A stretch of 64,000 nt of DNA, taken from Obscuribacter phosphatis_A (GTDB lineage: Bacteria; Cyanobacteriota; Vampirovibrionia; Obscuribacterales; Obscuribacteraceae). Both the position numbers and the translations under genes were made by a program. The DNA lies in assembly GCA_017303615.1 (NCBI GenBank), contig JAFLCK010000019.1:1-64000 (forward strand). The letters run 5' to 3'. Below, piece by piece: positions 1-8,221 of this stretch. The notes beneath the pieces were generated by a model. It was not told the DNA's origin, made no database searches, and was given only the letters and a program-made list of their open reading frames with translations. Each line of letters begins with the position of its first letter. The first letter of the stretch is position 1.

Positions 1-54
1 AGGGGCGTTATCTAGATTTTGATGAATTCAATTTCCAGAATTTGAGGCGTATCG

Positions 55-1398
55 ATGGCTGGTGAATCTGATAAGCCAAACATAGATAGGGAGCCGGAGA
101 AGCCTAAGCCCCTGGCCCGCACTTTTTCTTGTCCCGGTTGCGGCGGTAATGTCGTGATTCGTTTTCCTGGCGCAGTCTTGTCCTGTGCTTGCGAATTCTG
201 TCATGTGGTGATTGATGTCACCGACAGCAACTATCGCATCATCGAAGGCTTCTTCTATAAGATGAAAGGCTATGAGCCTTTTGTGCCGCTCGGTACTAGA
301 GCCGAATTGAAAGGCAAGACTTGGGAAGTTATCGGGTACATGGTGCGCTCCGATACAGTCTCTAACTATATGTGGGAAGAGTATCTGCTCTTCAATCCTT
401 ATTACGGCTTTCGTTGGCTGACCAGAAACGGCAATCACTGGAATTTTGTCACGATGATAAAGGACAAGCCCAGTGAGAATAAGATGTTTTCAGGTGCTTA
501 TGTCACTTCTGTTTCGCTCTATGAGCGTCAGTTCAAGCTCTATTATCGCGGGCGAGCCAAGGTCGAGTTTGTCACAGGCGAGTTTTATTGGAAGGTCAAG
601 GCTGAGAGTCGGGTGGAAATGTCCGACTTTGTTTCGCCTCCCTATATGCTTTCTTGCGAGCAAGATAGTAGTGAAAAGATTTGGAGTCTTTCAGAGTATA
701 TAGAAATCGATGAAGTGGAGGCCGCTTTTAAGCCCGAAAACCGGTTGTCTCGTCCGAGAAACTACGCGCCCAATCAACCGGTAGCAGACATCAAGGTTTC
801 TTCCTATATTTCGCGCATACTTCTCGTCGCTTTCCTTTTACTATTAGGCTTGCAAATCTGGCAGGTTTCAATTAATCCTGCACATGTGGTTTACAACGAC
901 AGGCAGGCTTATCGACCGAACGATAAAAATGCGCCCACATATACCACCAAAACTTTCGAATTGACTCGCCCTGTATCGGGAGTGCAATTGATCTTTGGCA
1001 GTGATGTCGATAATAGCTGGCTTTATCTATCCGGCGAGATGGTCAATGATGATACCGGTGAGACTTATCCTTTCGGAGAAACTGTCGAGTATTATTCCGG
1101 CTATGACGGCGGCGAGAGCTGGAGTGAGGGTTCGCGTACCGTATCAAAGTTTATAGCGGCAGTACCCAAGGGTAAGTACTATCTCAATATAGACAGCGAA
1201 AGTGGTGACTTTCGTACGCAAGAGCCGCAGCAGTATTCCTTGGCTGTCACCGAGGGGGCGCAGGTAAACGGTAATTTTTGGTGGGTCTTGGCTGGTTTGC
1301 TGGTGGCGCCGATACTTTCTTGGATTGTTGCTTATTCAGCTGATTCGATGCGCTGGGCCGAAAGCGATTATAGTCCTTACCGATCTTCGGAGAGTTAG
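55..1398 (+). CDS. DUF4178 zinc-ribbon membrane protein
   Basis: This 447-residue protein opens with a zinc ribbon: CPGC at residues 26-29 and C46-x2-C49, with a further Cys at 44. The middle (about 55-240) has the aromatic-rich beta pattern of DUF4178. One hydrophobic helix lies near 251-271 and a second near 408-430, so the segment between them is probably extracytoplasmic. DUF4178 proteins are recurrently found beside DUF350 and spermidine-synthase-like genes, exactly as here, and a role in a polyamine-linked envelope system has been proposed for such neighbourhoods. The biochemical function is unknown. It is the first complete gene of a plus-strand run of six genes with very short gaps. 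The domain name rests on recall of family features plus context. Confidence 0.72.
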   Translation: MAGESDKPNIDREPEKPKPLARTFSCPGCGGNVVIRFPGAVLSCACEFCHVVIDVTDSNYRIIEGFFYKMKGYEPFVPLGTRAELKGKTWEVIGYMVRSDTVSNYMWEEYLLFNPYYGFRWLTRNGNHWNFVTMIKDKPSENKMFSGAYVTSVSLYERQFKLYYRGRAKVEFVTGEFYWKVKAESRVEMSDFVSPPYMLSCEQDSSEKIWSLSEYIEIDEVEAAFKPENRLSRPRNYAPNQPVADIKVSSYISRILLVAFLLLLGLQIWQVSINPAHVVYNDRQAYRPNDKNAPTYTTKTFELTRPVSGVQLIFGSDVDNSWLYLSGEMVNDDTGETYPFGETVEYYSGYDGGESWSEGSRTVSKFIAAVPKGKYYLNIDSESGDFRTQEPQQYSLAVTEGAQVNGNFWWVLAGLLVAPILSWIVAYSADSMRWAESDYSPYRSSES

Positions 1399-1404
1399 TA
1401 AGAA

Positions 1405-1611
1405 ATGAGTGGTGATAGAAGGTCTCGCTTGTTTAGCGCCAAGAACGAAAGGGTGGACTTTCGTGGTAAAGTCTGGCTTTCTATGTACGCTCTCTGGGCT
1501 TTCTATTTGCTCTATTCCTTCATAATTTGCGCCGTCAATGGCGAGCAGATGATGGATGCGAGCGGTGGTAAGAAGAATAGGCCTCAGGGAAAAGGTATCT
1601 ATCACAAGTAA
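1405..1611 (+). CDS. Small membrane protein of the DUF4178/DUF350 operon
   Basis: This is a 68-residue protein with a basic N-terminus, one hydrophobic segment at about residues 25-45 and a short Lys/Gly-rich tail ending GIYHK. It starts 6 bases after the DUF4178 gene stops and lies 30 bases before the DUF350 gene, so co-transcription is likely. No family was recognised. In related clusters a small membrane gene often occupies this slot, but no sequence match to DUF4247 can be claimed. The tight spacing supports a real gene. Confidence 0.55.
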   Translation: MSGDRRSRLFSAKNERVDFRGKVWLSMYALWAFYLLYSFIICAVNGEQMMDASGGKKNRPQGKGIYHK

Positions 1612-1641
1612 AGCGTTGCCAAAAGGAGTAAGAGTAAAGAG

Positions 1642-1860
1642 ATGGATCAAGTGATATCGCTTAAGTACATAGTCGCCTCGGTTGTCTATTCGGCACTGGG
1701 TATAGCAATTTTGAGCACGACATTTATGGTGTTCGACAAAATCACTCCAGGCGATATGTGGAAAGAGATTGTCCATGAAAAGAACTTGCCGCTAGCCATT
1801 GCTTTGGCTGCCATGACTTTAGCAGTAGGACAGATAGTGGCATCGGCAATACACGGTTAA
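1642..1860 (+). CDS. DUF350 family membrane protein
   Basis: This 72-residue protein has two transmembrane helices (about 8-32 and 48-70) joined by a short charged loop. The composition and the small-residue ending AVGQIVASAIHG fit one DUF350 unit. Better-known members such as E. coli YjfL carry two such units (about 130 residues), so this is a single-repeat form that would have to oligomerise to form a channel-like body. The next gene, encoding the spermidine-synthase-like enzyme, begins 4 bases downstream. DUF350 next to DUF4178 and a spermidine-synthase-like gene is a recurrent combination, which raises confidence in all three calls. The function is unknown. Confidence 0.75.
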   Translation: MDQVISLKYIVASVVYSALGIAILSTTFMVFDKITPGDMWKEIVHEKNLPLAIALAAMTLAVGQIVASAIHG

Positions 1861-1864
1861 GGTC

Positions 1865-3376
1865 TTGATCTATCCGCTCCTTATCACCGCCTTTGTCATT
1901 TCCACCTGCGGGTTGGTTTATGAGTTGATAGCCGGTACAGTAGCCAGCTATCTCTTGGGTGATTCGGTAACCCAGTTCTCCACCGTCATTGGTGTTTATC
2001 TTTTTGCCATGGGGGTTGGCTCCTTTCTCTCTCGCTATATTGAAAAGCGAGTGATCGAGACCTTTATCAAAGTAGAGCTTTTGGTTGGTTTGGTCGGCGG
2101 TTTTTCTGCTACAGCTCTCTTTGTTTTGTTTGAACATGTAGAAAACTTTCGCATCTTGCTCTATGGTTTGGTACTGCTGATAGGCATTTTAGTCGGTTTG
2201 GAAGTGCCGCTTTTAATGCGCATTTTAGAGAAGAAGCTCGACTTCAAAGAATTAGTATCGCAAGTATTTACCTTCGATTATGTGGGTGCCCTGCTCGCCT
2301 CGCTCCTCTTTCCGCTTGTTTTAGTGCCTCATTTGGGGCTTTTGCGTGTGGCTTTTCTCTTCGGCATATTCAATGTCATAGTGGCCTTTTGGTCGGTGCG
2401 TCTCTTTAAAGAAGAGCTGAAGATAAGAGAAAGCAATATCTTCAAGGGAGCTGCCGCCCTCTCGGCAATTGTTTTGGCTTGCGGCTTTGCCCTGTCAGAA
2501 AAGATAATGTCCTTTGCCGAGTCTTCGACCTTTAGCGAGCCAATTATTTTTTCAACCACTACGCCCTATCAGCGCATTGTCATCACCGGCAATGGCAGAG
2601 ACATTCGCTTATATCTAAACGGCAACTTGCAGTTTTCTACCCGTGATGAGTATCGCTATCATGAGGCTCTCGTTCATCCGCTTATGGCGAGCCTGGCTAA
2701 GCCTGAAGATGTCTTGGTCTTAGGCGGCGGCGATGGCATGGCTGTGCGCGAAGTCCTCAAGTACCCAAGTGTCAAGAGTGTACAGCTCGTCGATTTGGAC
2801 GAGAAAATGACCAGGCTCTTTTCAGAGCAGGCGTTTCTTACTAGGCTCAACAAGAACTCTCTCAAAGATAAGCGAGTTTCGGTACTGAACGGTGATGCTT
2901 TTGTCTGGCTGCGTGAGCTTGGCGGAAAACGACAATTTGACGCCATTATCGTCGATTTCCCCGACCCCAGCAACTTTTCTCTAGGCAAGCTTTATAGCGA
3001 TACTTTCTACAAAACCCTAAGAAAGGCGCTTAAGCCAGGCGGATTAGTGGTCATTCAAAGTACTTCACCCTACTATGCCAAAAATAGTTACTGGTGTGTG
3101 GTCAATACTCTTAAAGCCAGTGGTTTTCTGACCACGCCCTATCATGCTTATGTGCCTGCTTTCGGCGATTGGGGCTATGTTATCGGTTCACTTCAGCCTT
3201 TTGATGCCCCCAGGCAATATCCCCCCGGCTTGGCCTATATCTCGCCCGAGAGCTTTGCTTGCATGCTTGAATTTCCCCATGATATGCAGCCCACCAAACT
3301 CGCCGTAAATAGGCTCAATAATCAAGAACTCGTGCATCTATTCGAAGCAGAGTGGAGCGAGTATGAGCAACACTGA
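1865..3376 (+). CDS. Membrane-fused spermidine synthase-like protein
   Basis: The 503-residue protein has about six or seven N-terminal transmembrane helices (residues 1-220) followed by a Rossmann aminopropyltransferase domain. The AdoMet/dcAdoMet-binding motif GGGDG is at 287-291, followed by the acidic strand VQLVDLD. The catalytic-region motif is VDFPDP at 363-368, where soluble spermidine synthases have D-x-x-D-P. The family transfers an aminopropyl group from decarboxylated AdoMet to an amine. The membrane-fused branch has no firmly known acceptor. The start is TTG, 4 bases after the DUF350 stop. Its end overlaps the flavoprotein gene by 14 bases. The nearby speD could supply the decarboxylated AdoMet. 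Confidence 0.85.
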   Translation: MIYPLLITAFVISTCGLVYELIAGTVASYLLGDSVTQFSTVIGVYLFAMGVGSFLSRYIEKRVIETFIKVELLVGLVGGFSATALFVLFEHVENFRILLYGLVLLIGILVGLEVPLLMRILEKKLDFKELVSQVFTFDYVGALLASLLFPLVLVPHLGLLRVAFLFGIFNVIVAFWSVRLFKEELKIRESNIFKGAAALSAIVLACGFALSEKIMSFAESSTFSEPIIFSTTTPYQRIVITGNGRDIRLYLNGNLQFSTRDEYRYHEALVHPLMASLAKPEDVLVLGGGDGMAVREVLKYPSVKSVQLVDLDEKMTRLFSEQAFLTRLNKNSLKDKRVSVLNGDAFVWLRELGGKRQFDAIIVDFPDPSNFSLGKLYSDTFYKTLRKALKPGGLVVIQSTSPYYAKNSYWCVVNTLKASGFLTTPYHAYVPAFGDWGYVIGSLQPFDAPRQYPPGLAYISPESFACMLEFPHDMQPTKLAVNRLNNQELVHLFEAEWSEYEQH

Positions 3377-5048
3377 TAAGCTCAGCCGTAAATTGTTTTT
3401 GAAGAGTCTCGGCAGGTTCGTTTTGAGTGGCACCATAGGCGGTGCTGTAAGCGGTTGCTTGACTGCATGCAATAGACTTGGTCGAACAAATTTGAACAGT
3501 TCCACCTATTCCACCAATTTTCCGGTCAAAATGCTTGGACCATCGATGGCGGTGGGGCATCGTTTGCGCGATATGCTTGGTCGTCTCAACCCTGCCTTCG
3601 CTGCCGAAGTCAAAGCCGACTTTCGTAAAGTGGTCATCGTTGGCGGTGGCATTGCCGGGTTATCGACCGGTTGGTGGTTACAGCGCCATGGCTTCAATGA
3701 CTTCACTTTATTGGAATTAGAGTCTGATTGCGGCGGCAATAGTCGCTCGGGCAAGAACAAGGTAAGTGCCTATCCCTGGGGGGCGCATTATGTTCCCTTG
3801 CCCAATCTAGAGTCGCATTATGTGCGTCTTTTTTTTGAGGAGCTTGGCATAATCGAGGGCGACTCTTCGGTTGCGGCGCCTCGCTATAACGAGCTTCATC
3901 TCTGTCATGATCCACAAGAGCGTCTTTTCAAAGATGGACAGTTTCAGGATGGCTTGGTGCCCAGGCGCGGCCTCAAGCCGGAAGATAGTCTTGAGATAAG
4001 GCGCTTTTTTGAATTAGTGCATGAGTTGAGGGATGCTGTAGGTGCAGACGGAAGACCTGCTTTTGCCATTCCCGTCGATCTCAGTTCGCAAGAGCCCAGG
4101 TTTCGAGAGCTTGATAAGATTACATTTGCCCAATGGCTAGAGCAGCGGAGTTTTCATTCTAAGCCTTTACTCTGGTATATAGATTATTGCTGTCGCGATG
4201 ACTATGGTGCTCTTTCGGCAAATATTTCAGCTTGGGCCGGTCTGCATTATTTTGCCGGTCGGCGAGGGCGGGCGGCAAATGCCGAAACCAACTCGGTGGT
4301 GACGTTTCCTTCTGGCAATGGCTATTTGGCGCAGTCGCTCAAAGAGAAAATTAAGGCTCATATCATTGAGAGCGCGCCGGTGCTTAGAATTTTGCCGGGG
4401 CAGAAGCTGAGCCGAGTGATTTATGAGCAAGACGGCAAAACAAAAGCGCTGCAAGCTGAGACCGTGATCTTTGCCGCCCCTCGCTTCCTTGCTCCTTATA
4501 TAGTCGCCGACTATAGGCTAGAGAAGAAACCTGAGTATGCACCGTGGTTGGTGGCAAATCTTACTTTGAGCGGCGTTCCCGGCAGCCGTGGCACACCCTT
4601 GGCTTGGGACAACGTTAGCTATTACGGTGATTCATTGGGCTATGTTGTTGCCAATCATCAAGAGATCACCACAAGAAGAAGCAGCATCGTCATTACCTAT
4701 TATCGTCCGCTGGCGCGCATGCCGGCTGCCCAGGCCAGGCGCTTTCTGCAAGCCCAGGGCGAAACTTTCTGGCGGGACGAAATCGTCAAAGACCTCGAAA
4801 TAATGCATCCGGGCATAGGCGCTCTCATTACTTCGATGGAGCTTTGGCCTTGGGGGCATGGTATGGTCAGCCCCTCTCAAGGCTATATGTGGACAGACAG
4901 GCAGAAACTAGAACGCCGCTTTAAGAGTGTAGTCTTTGCCCACTCAGATATGAGTGGTATTTCCAACTTTGAAGAAGCTCAATACCAGGGCATAATGGCT
5001 GCCGAGTCCATAATCTCGGCAGGCACTGCATTGAAGGAGTCTACATGA
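3363..5048 (+). CDS. Secreted FAD-dependent amine oxidase-like protein
   Basis: This 561-residue flavoprotein has the dinucleotide-binding motif VVIVGGGIAGLSTGWWL near residue 92, followed by an acidic strand end (LLELESDCGGNSRS), as in flavin amine oxidases and phytoene-desaturase relatives. The C-terminal FAD contact region is FAHSDMSGISNFEEAQYQG. The N-terminus has a Tat-like motif, SRKLFLK (RK instead of RR), a hydrophobic stretch and a lipobox-like VSGC, so export as a lipoprotein is possible. The gene overlaps the aminopropyltransferase gene by 14 bases and the following gene by 4, which implies translational coupling. A polyamine or aminopropylated product is a reasonable substrate guess from context only. 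Confidence 0.8.
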   Translation: MSNTDKLSRKLFLKSLGRFVLSGTIGGAVSGCLTACNRLGRTNLNSSTYSTNFPVKMLGPSMAVGHRLRDMLGRLNPAFAAEVKADFRKVVIVGGGIAGLSTGWWLQRHGFNDFTLLELESDCGGNSRSGKNKVSAYPWGAHYVPLPNLESHYVRLFFEELGIIEGDSSVAAPRYNELHLCHDPQERLFKDGQFQDGLVPRRGLKPEDSLEIRRFFELVHELRDAVGADGRPAFAIPVDLSSQEPRFRELDKITFAQWLEQRSFHSKPLLWYIDYCCRDDYGALSANISAWAGLHYFAGRRGRAANAETNSVVTFPSGNGYLAQSLKEKIKAHIIESAPVLRILPGQKLSRVIYEQDGKTKALQAETVIFAAPRFLAPYIVADYRLEKKPEYAPWLVANLTLSGVPGSRGTPLAWDNVSYYGDSLGYVVANHQEITTRRSSIVITYYRPLARMPAAQARRFLQAQGETFWRDEIVKDLEIMHPGIGALITSMELWPWGHGMVSPSQGYMWTDRQKLERRFKSVVFAHSDMSGISNFEEAQYQGIMAAESIISAGTALKEST

Positions 5049-6139
5049 CTGCAGGCTTGATCAATGCCAGATCTTCCAAGCAACCTTGGCTTTCTTCGCC
5101 GCTCTTTGATCTGCCTTTTATTTTGGCGCCTGCTCTCTTGACCAGTTTATTGTCTTTGTATTTTGGCGGCGACGGTAGCGAGGAGCTTTCTTTGGCTTCA
5201 TGGGTAATTTTAGTGCTCATGGTCGATGTAGCCCATGTTTATGCCACTCTCTATCGCACCTACTTTGATAAAGAAGCATTTGCGACAAACAAAACTTTGC
5301 TCATTGCCATTCCACTTTTGTGTTTCGTTCTTGGTGTACTTTTGTACAGCTTGGGCGCCCTTTTCTTTTGGCGCGCCATGGCTTATTTGGCGGTCTTTCA
5401 TTTTGTCAGGCAGCAATATGGCTTTATGGCGCTCTATGCCAGAAAGGAGTTGCGCAGTCGCTTTGCGATCTTTGCCGATCAGGCGGCCATTTATGCTGCT
5501 ACGCTTTATCCAATAATTTATTGGCATGCTCATTTGCCCAGGCATTTCAATTGGTTTGTCGAAGGCGATTTTATTTCGCTTGGAATTTTCGACACAATTG
5601 AGCCATTCTGTCGCTTGCTCTATTTCTCAATTTTGCTCTTCTATGCATTTAAAGAAGTTCGAGTCACCCTCAAGAACGGCTTTTTCAATTGGCCTAGAAA
5701 TCTATTACTTTTGGGCACGATCTTTTCTTGGTGGCTTGGCATAGTTTGGTCTAATTCTGATTTGATCTTTACTATGACCAATGTGGTCAGCCACGGCATC
5801 CCCTATATGGCGCTTGTTTGGCTCTTTCATCATGGGCGCCGCAGTGAAGGCGGCAGTTTTGATTTCTTTAAAAACTGTCTTTTGAATTTTGCTCCGGCTT
5901 TCTTTCTTTTTTTGGTCTTACTTGCTTATGTCGAGGAGGGCTTTTGGGACGGCTTGGTTTGGCGAGAACATTTAGCCTTTTTTGCTCCTTTTCGCTTTGA
6001 CCAGCTGCCGGCCATAACCGATGCAGCCACGCTCTCAGTGCTTGTGCCTCTGCTTTCTTTGCCGCAGTCGACACATTATGTACTAGATGGCTTTATATGG
6101 AAGTTGAAAGACCGAGATAATCGATTTTCAGTCTATTGA
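5045..6139 (+). CDS. Polytopic membrane protein of the polyamine-type operon
   Basis: This 364-residue protein has about nine transmembrane helices. Polar residues are concentrated in membrane-adjacent motifs such as VDVAHVYATLYRTY near residue 60 and VFHFVRQQYG near 118, and in a terminal QSTHYVLDGFIWK. The conserved-looking His residues inside helices suggest metal or haem contact or catalysis, but no family is claimed. Its ATG overlaps the flavoprotein stop by 4 bases, so the two are probably translated together and may work together at the membrane. It is the last gene of the operon and converges on speD with a 26-base gap. Confidence 0.7.
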   Translation: MTAGLINARSSKQPWLSSPLFDLPFILAPALLTSLLSLYFGGDGSEELSLASWVILVLMVDVAHVYATLYRTYFDKEAFATNKTLLIAIPLLCFVLGVLLYSLGALFFWRAMAYLAVFHFVRQQYGFMALYARKELRSRFAIFADQAAIYAATLYPIIYWHAHLPRHFNWFVEGDFISLGIFDTIEPFCRLLYFSILLFYAFKEVRVTLKNGFFNWPRNLLLLGTIFSWWLGIVWSNSDLIFTMTNVVSHGIPYMALVWLFHHGRRSEGGSFDFFKNCLLNFAPAFFLFLVLLAYVEEGFWDGLVWREHLAFFAPFRFDQLPAITDAATLSVLVPLLSLPQSTHYVLDGFIWKLKDRDNRFSVY

Positions 6140-6165
6140 TTTTTTTGCTAATGCTTGCCCGCTTT

Positions 6166-6540
6166 TTACTGCATAGTCAGTTCATTCCAACGGCATTGTT
6201 CTTGCCGAGAATGTCCCGATAGGCTTTGGGAAAGCGCTTGGGCTAGTAGTCTAGCTTTAGAGAGATTGTCGCTCATGTAGTCGCATACATGAATATCAAT
6301 TGTGGCGCTTTCATGCTCGGGCCAAATATGCACAGCCGCATGCGACTCTTTGAGGACAACCACTGCCGATGCTCCATGTGGTGCAAAGTCCACTGCTACA
6401 TCAGCCATTACATCAAGACCGCTTTGCTTTACAGCTTCTTTCAGCAGACAGGTAAGTTCGGCAGCACCCATCTTTTTGATGCTCTCTTGCAAAGGCACTA
6501 TGCCTGAGAGGTGATGAGAGGTGAGCGGTCTCTGGTTCAT
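6166..6540 (-). CDS. speD: S-adenosylmethionine decarboxylase proenzyme
   Basis: This 124-residue protein matches the class 1B (short prokaryotic) AdoMet decarboxylase. The autocleavage region is VVVLKESHAAVHIWPEHES, where the E-S bond would be cut and the Ser converted to the pyruvoyl group. The conserved His follows that Ser, and the essential Cys sits in IDIHVCDY. The enzyme makes decarboxylated AdoMet, the aminopropyl donor for spermidine-type synthesis. It lies on the opposite strand to, and convergent with, the spermidine-synthase-like operon, and 34 bases downstream of an lrp-type gene with which it is probably co-transcribed. The N-terminal HHLSG replaces the usual GxHL start of the family. 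Confidence 0.9.
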   Translation of the reverse strand: MNQRPLTSHHLSGIVPLQESIKKMGAAELTCLLKEAVKQSGLDVMADVAVDFAPHGASAVVVLKESHAAVHIWPEHESATIDIHVCDYMSDNLSKARLLAQALSQSLSGHSRQEQCRWNELTMQ

Positions 6541-6574
6541 TTCAATTTAGCACACTGTCGAGATCAGGGGCTTA

Positions 6575-7024
6575 TTATAGATCGCTGGGGTCAGGCAGCA
6601 CATTTCTGGTCAGTAAAGTACTTAGGACAATGCTGGTGATGGTCTTGCGCACGCCCTTCACCCTTCTTATTTCGTCTAGAAAGTTTGAAAGACTAGCAGT
6701 GTCGGCGGTGCGCACTTTCAAAAGCAGACATTCTTCGCCGGCTACAGAATAGACTTCCTCTACTTCTTTAAAGCGATGCAGGGAGCGGCCCAGTTCGCTG
6801 CCCACCCCTTCGGTGGTGACCCGCACAAAGGCGCAGAGCTTGAGCCCGATCTTGCTTGGATCTAGCTTGAGACCATAGCTTTCAATAATGCCCGCCTGCT
6901 CCATTTTTTTGACCCGGGCGTGGACTGATGGGGCTGATAGATTTAGCATTTCAGCTAGATCTGCATACTTATGTTTAGCGTCTTGTTGCAATAAGGTTAA
7001 TAATTTTAGGTCAATTTGGTCCAT
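6575..7024 (-). CDS. Lrp/AsnC family transcriptional regulator
   Basis: The 149-residue protein has an N-terminal winged helix (MDQIDLKLLTLLQQDAKHKY, then ADLAEMLNLSAPSVHARVKK) and a C-terminal RAM/ligand-binding domain with FVRVTTEG and the VYSVAGEECLLLKVR strand pair. Family members bind amino acids and act locally or globally, often on a divergent neighbour and on themselves. Here it lies upstream of speD on the same strand and is divergent from an EamA exporter. A perfect 16-bp AT-rich palindrome at 7135-7150 lies between the divergent genes and is the obvious candidate site. The ATG start gives the canonical family length. Confidence 0.93.
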   Translation of the reverse strand: MDQIDLKLLTLLQQDAKHKYADLAEMLNLSAPSVHARVKKMEQAGIIESYGLKLDPSKIGLKLCAFVRVTTEGVGSELGRSLHRFKEVEEVYSVAGEECLLLKVRTADTASLSNFLDEIRRVKGVRKTITSIVLSTLLTRNVLPDPSDL

Positions 7025-7134
7025 GGTCTGACTCGGTTAGGTGATTTTGCCAAATACTATTAGAAAGTTTGGTTTGTTAGCTAAATTGGGGTTGCGGACG
7101 AACCCGATTAGTTTCATTATAAAGGAAGCCTGAT

Positions 7135-7150
7135 GCAATTAGCTAATTGC
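7135..7150. promoter_or_regulatory. Perfect palindrome between lrp-type gene and exporter
   Basis: GCAATTAGCTAATTGC is a perfect 16-bp inverted repeat in the 202-base divergent intergenic space, 111 bases from the regulator start and 77 from the preferred exporter start. A TATAAT on the minus strand at 7116-7121 lies just beside it. The AT-rich dyad fits Lrp/AsnC-type sites in general character, but binding is inferred. Confidence 0.55.
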
Positions 7151-7226
7151 TCTGGTTTACTTTCGCATTAATTGCCGATTGTCGTTCTTTTTACAAGTCA
7201 TCGGCATTGAGAGAGCAGGAAACACT

Positions 7227-8195
7227 ATGGAAGCCAAGATTAGACCTTCAAAACTACAAATAGCCTTAGCCTTTTTAACCATTTACGTAATTTGGGGCTC
7301 GACCTATTTAGCAATTCGCTTTGCCATCGACACTATTCCGCCCCTGGTTATGGCCGGAGCCCGTTTTTTGTTGGCAGGCATTCCGCTCTATTTGGTTTTG
7401 CGCATCGGTGGAGCGGCTCGACCATCTTTGGCCGAATGGCGCACTTCGATTTTGCTTGGCATATTGCTTTTGAGTGTCGGCACAGGCGGTGTCGTCTTGT
7501 CTGAGAAGTCGGTGCCAAGTGGCTTGGTTAGTTTGCTTGTGGCCATGGTGCCGGTTTATGTGGCCATATTGGAATGGGTTTTCGCCGGCTTTAAGAAAGT
7601 CAGCAATCTTTCGGTGCTTGGTCTGGCTGTCAGTACCATCGGTATCTTTATCTTGGTGGCGCCGTCTTTGACCGGGGCCAGCATGCGAGTTGATTTCGGC
7701 GGCTTGTCCTTAGTGCTCCTCAGCTCTTTCAGTTGGGCTTTGGGCACAGTAATCGGGCGCAAGCTGACCATGCCCCGCTCTGTCATGCTCGGCACGGCCA
7801 TGCAGATGATTAGCGGCGGAGCATTTCTTTTGCTGGCAGCTTTTCTCATGGGTGAGCACCGTGATTTTTCATTCTTTGAGGTCTCTACCCAGAGTCTTTT
7901 GGCTTTCATTTATTTGACTGTGTTCGGCTCAATTGCTGCATTTTCAGCCTACACATGGTTGGTGAAACACCTTAGTGCCGGTAAGGTCTCGACCTATGCC
8001 TATGTCAATCCGGTTGTGGCCGTTTTGCTCGGCTGGGTTATTTTGGGCGAGCCGGTTGGCCCGACCACGGCTCTGGCAGCCTTTACCATTCTCAGTGGGG
8101 TGGCTGTACTGAGCTTGGGTAATGCCGGCTTTGAACTGCGTAAACTAAGTTTTTGCCGTATAGACTTGCAAAGCAAAATAGATAAAGTGAGATAA
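7227..8195 (+). CDS. EamA/DMT family drug-metabolite exporter
   Basis: This is a ten-helix transporter with two EamA repeats. The first begins FLTIYVIWGSTYLAIRFAID, a signature of the YedA/RhaT-like DMT family; the second is in the half containing SSFSWALGTVIGR and ends with the ALLGWVILGEP-type motif (VLLGWVILGEPVGP). From the chosen ATG the protein has 322 residues. That start was preferred over a TTG 48 bases upstream because it has a purine-rich ribosome site (agcagga) at proper distance and starts just before the first helix. Substrates of this family are usually amino acids or metabolites. The divergent Lrp-type regulator suggests an amino-acid-related export role. Confidence 0.88.
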   Translation: MEAKIRPSKLQIALAFLTIYVIWGSTYLAIRFAIDTIPPLVMAGARFLLAGIPLYLVLRIGGAARPSLAEWRTSILLGILLLSVGTGGVVLSEKSVPSGLVSLLVAMVPVYVAILEWVFAGFKKVSNLSVLGLAVSTIGIFILVAPSLTGASMRVDFGGLSLVLLSSFSWALGTVIGRKLTMPRSVMLGTAMQMISGGAFLLLAAFLMGEHRDFSFFEVSTQSLLAFIYLTVFGSIAAFSAYTWLVKHLSAGKVSTYAYVNPVVAVLLGWVILGEPVGPTTALAAFTILSGVAVLSLGNAGFELRKLSFCRIDLQSKIDKVR

Positions 8196-8221
8196 GCAAA
8201 GAAAGCGGCAAGCTGGGCGGC

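Noticed and set aside
6166..6540. speD as part of the plus-strand polyamine operon
   Set aside because: It is on the opposite strand and follows an lrp-type gene, so it cannot be co-transcribed with the plus-strand cluster.
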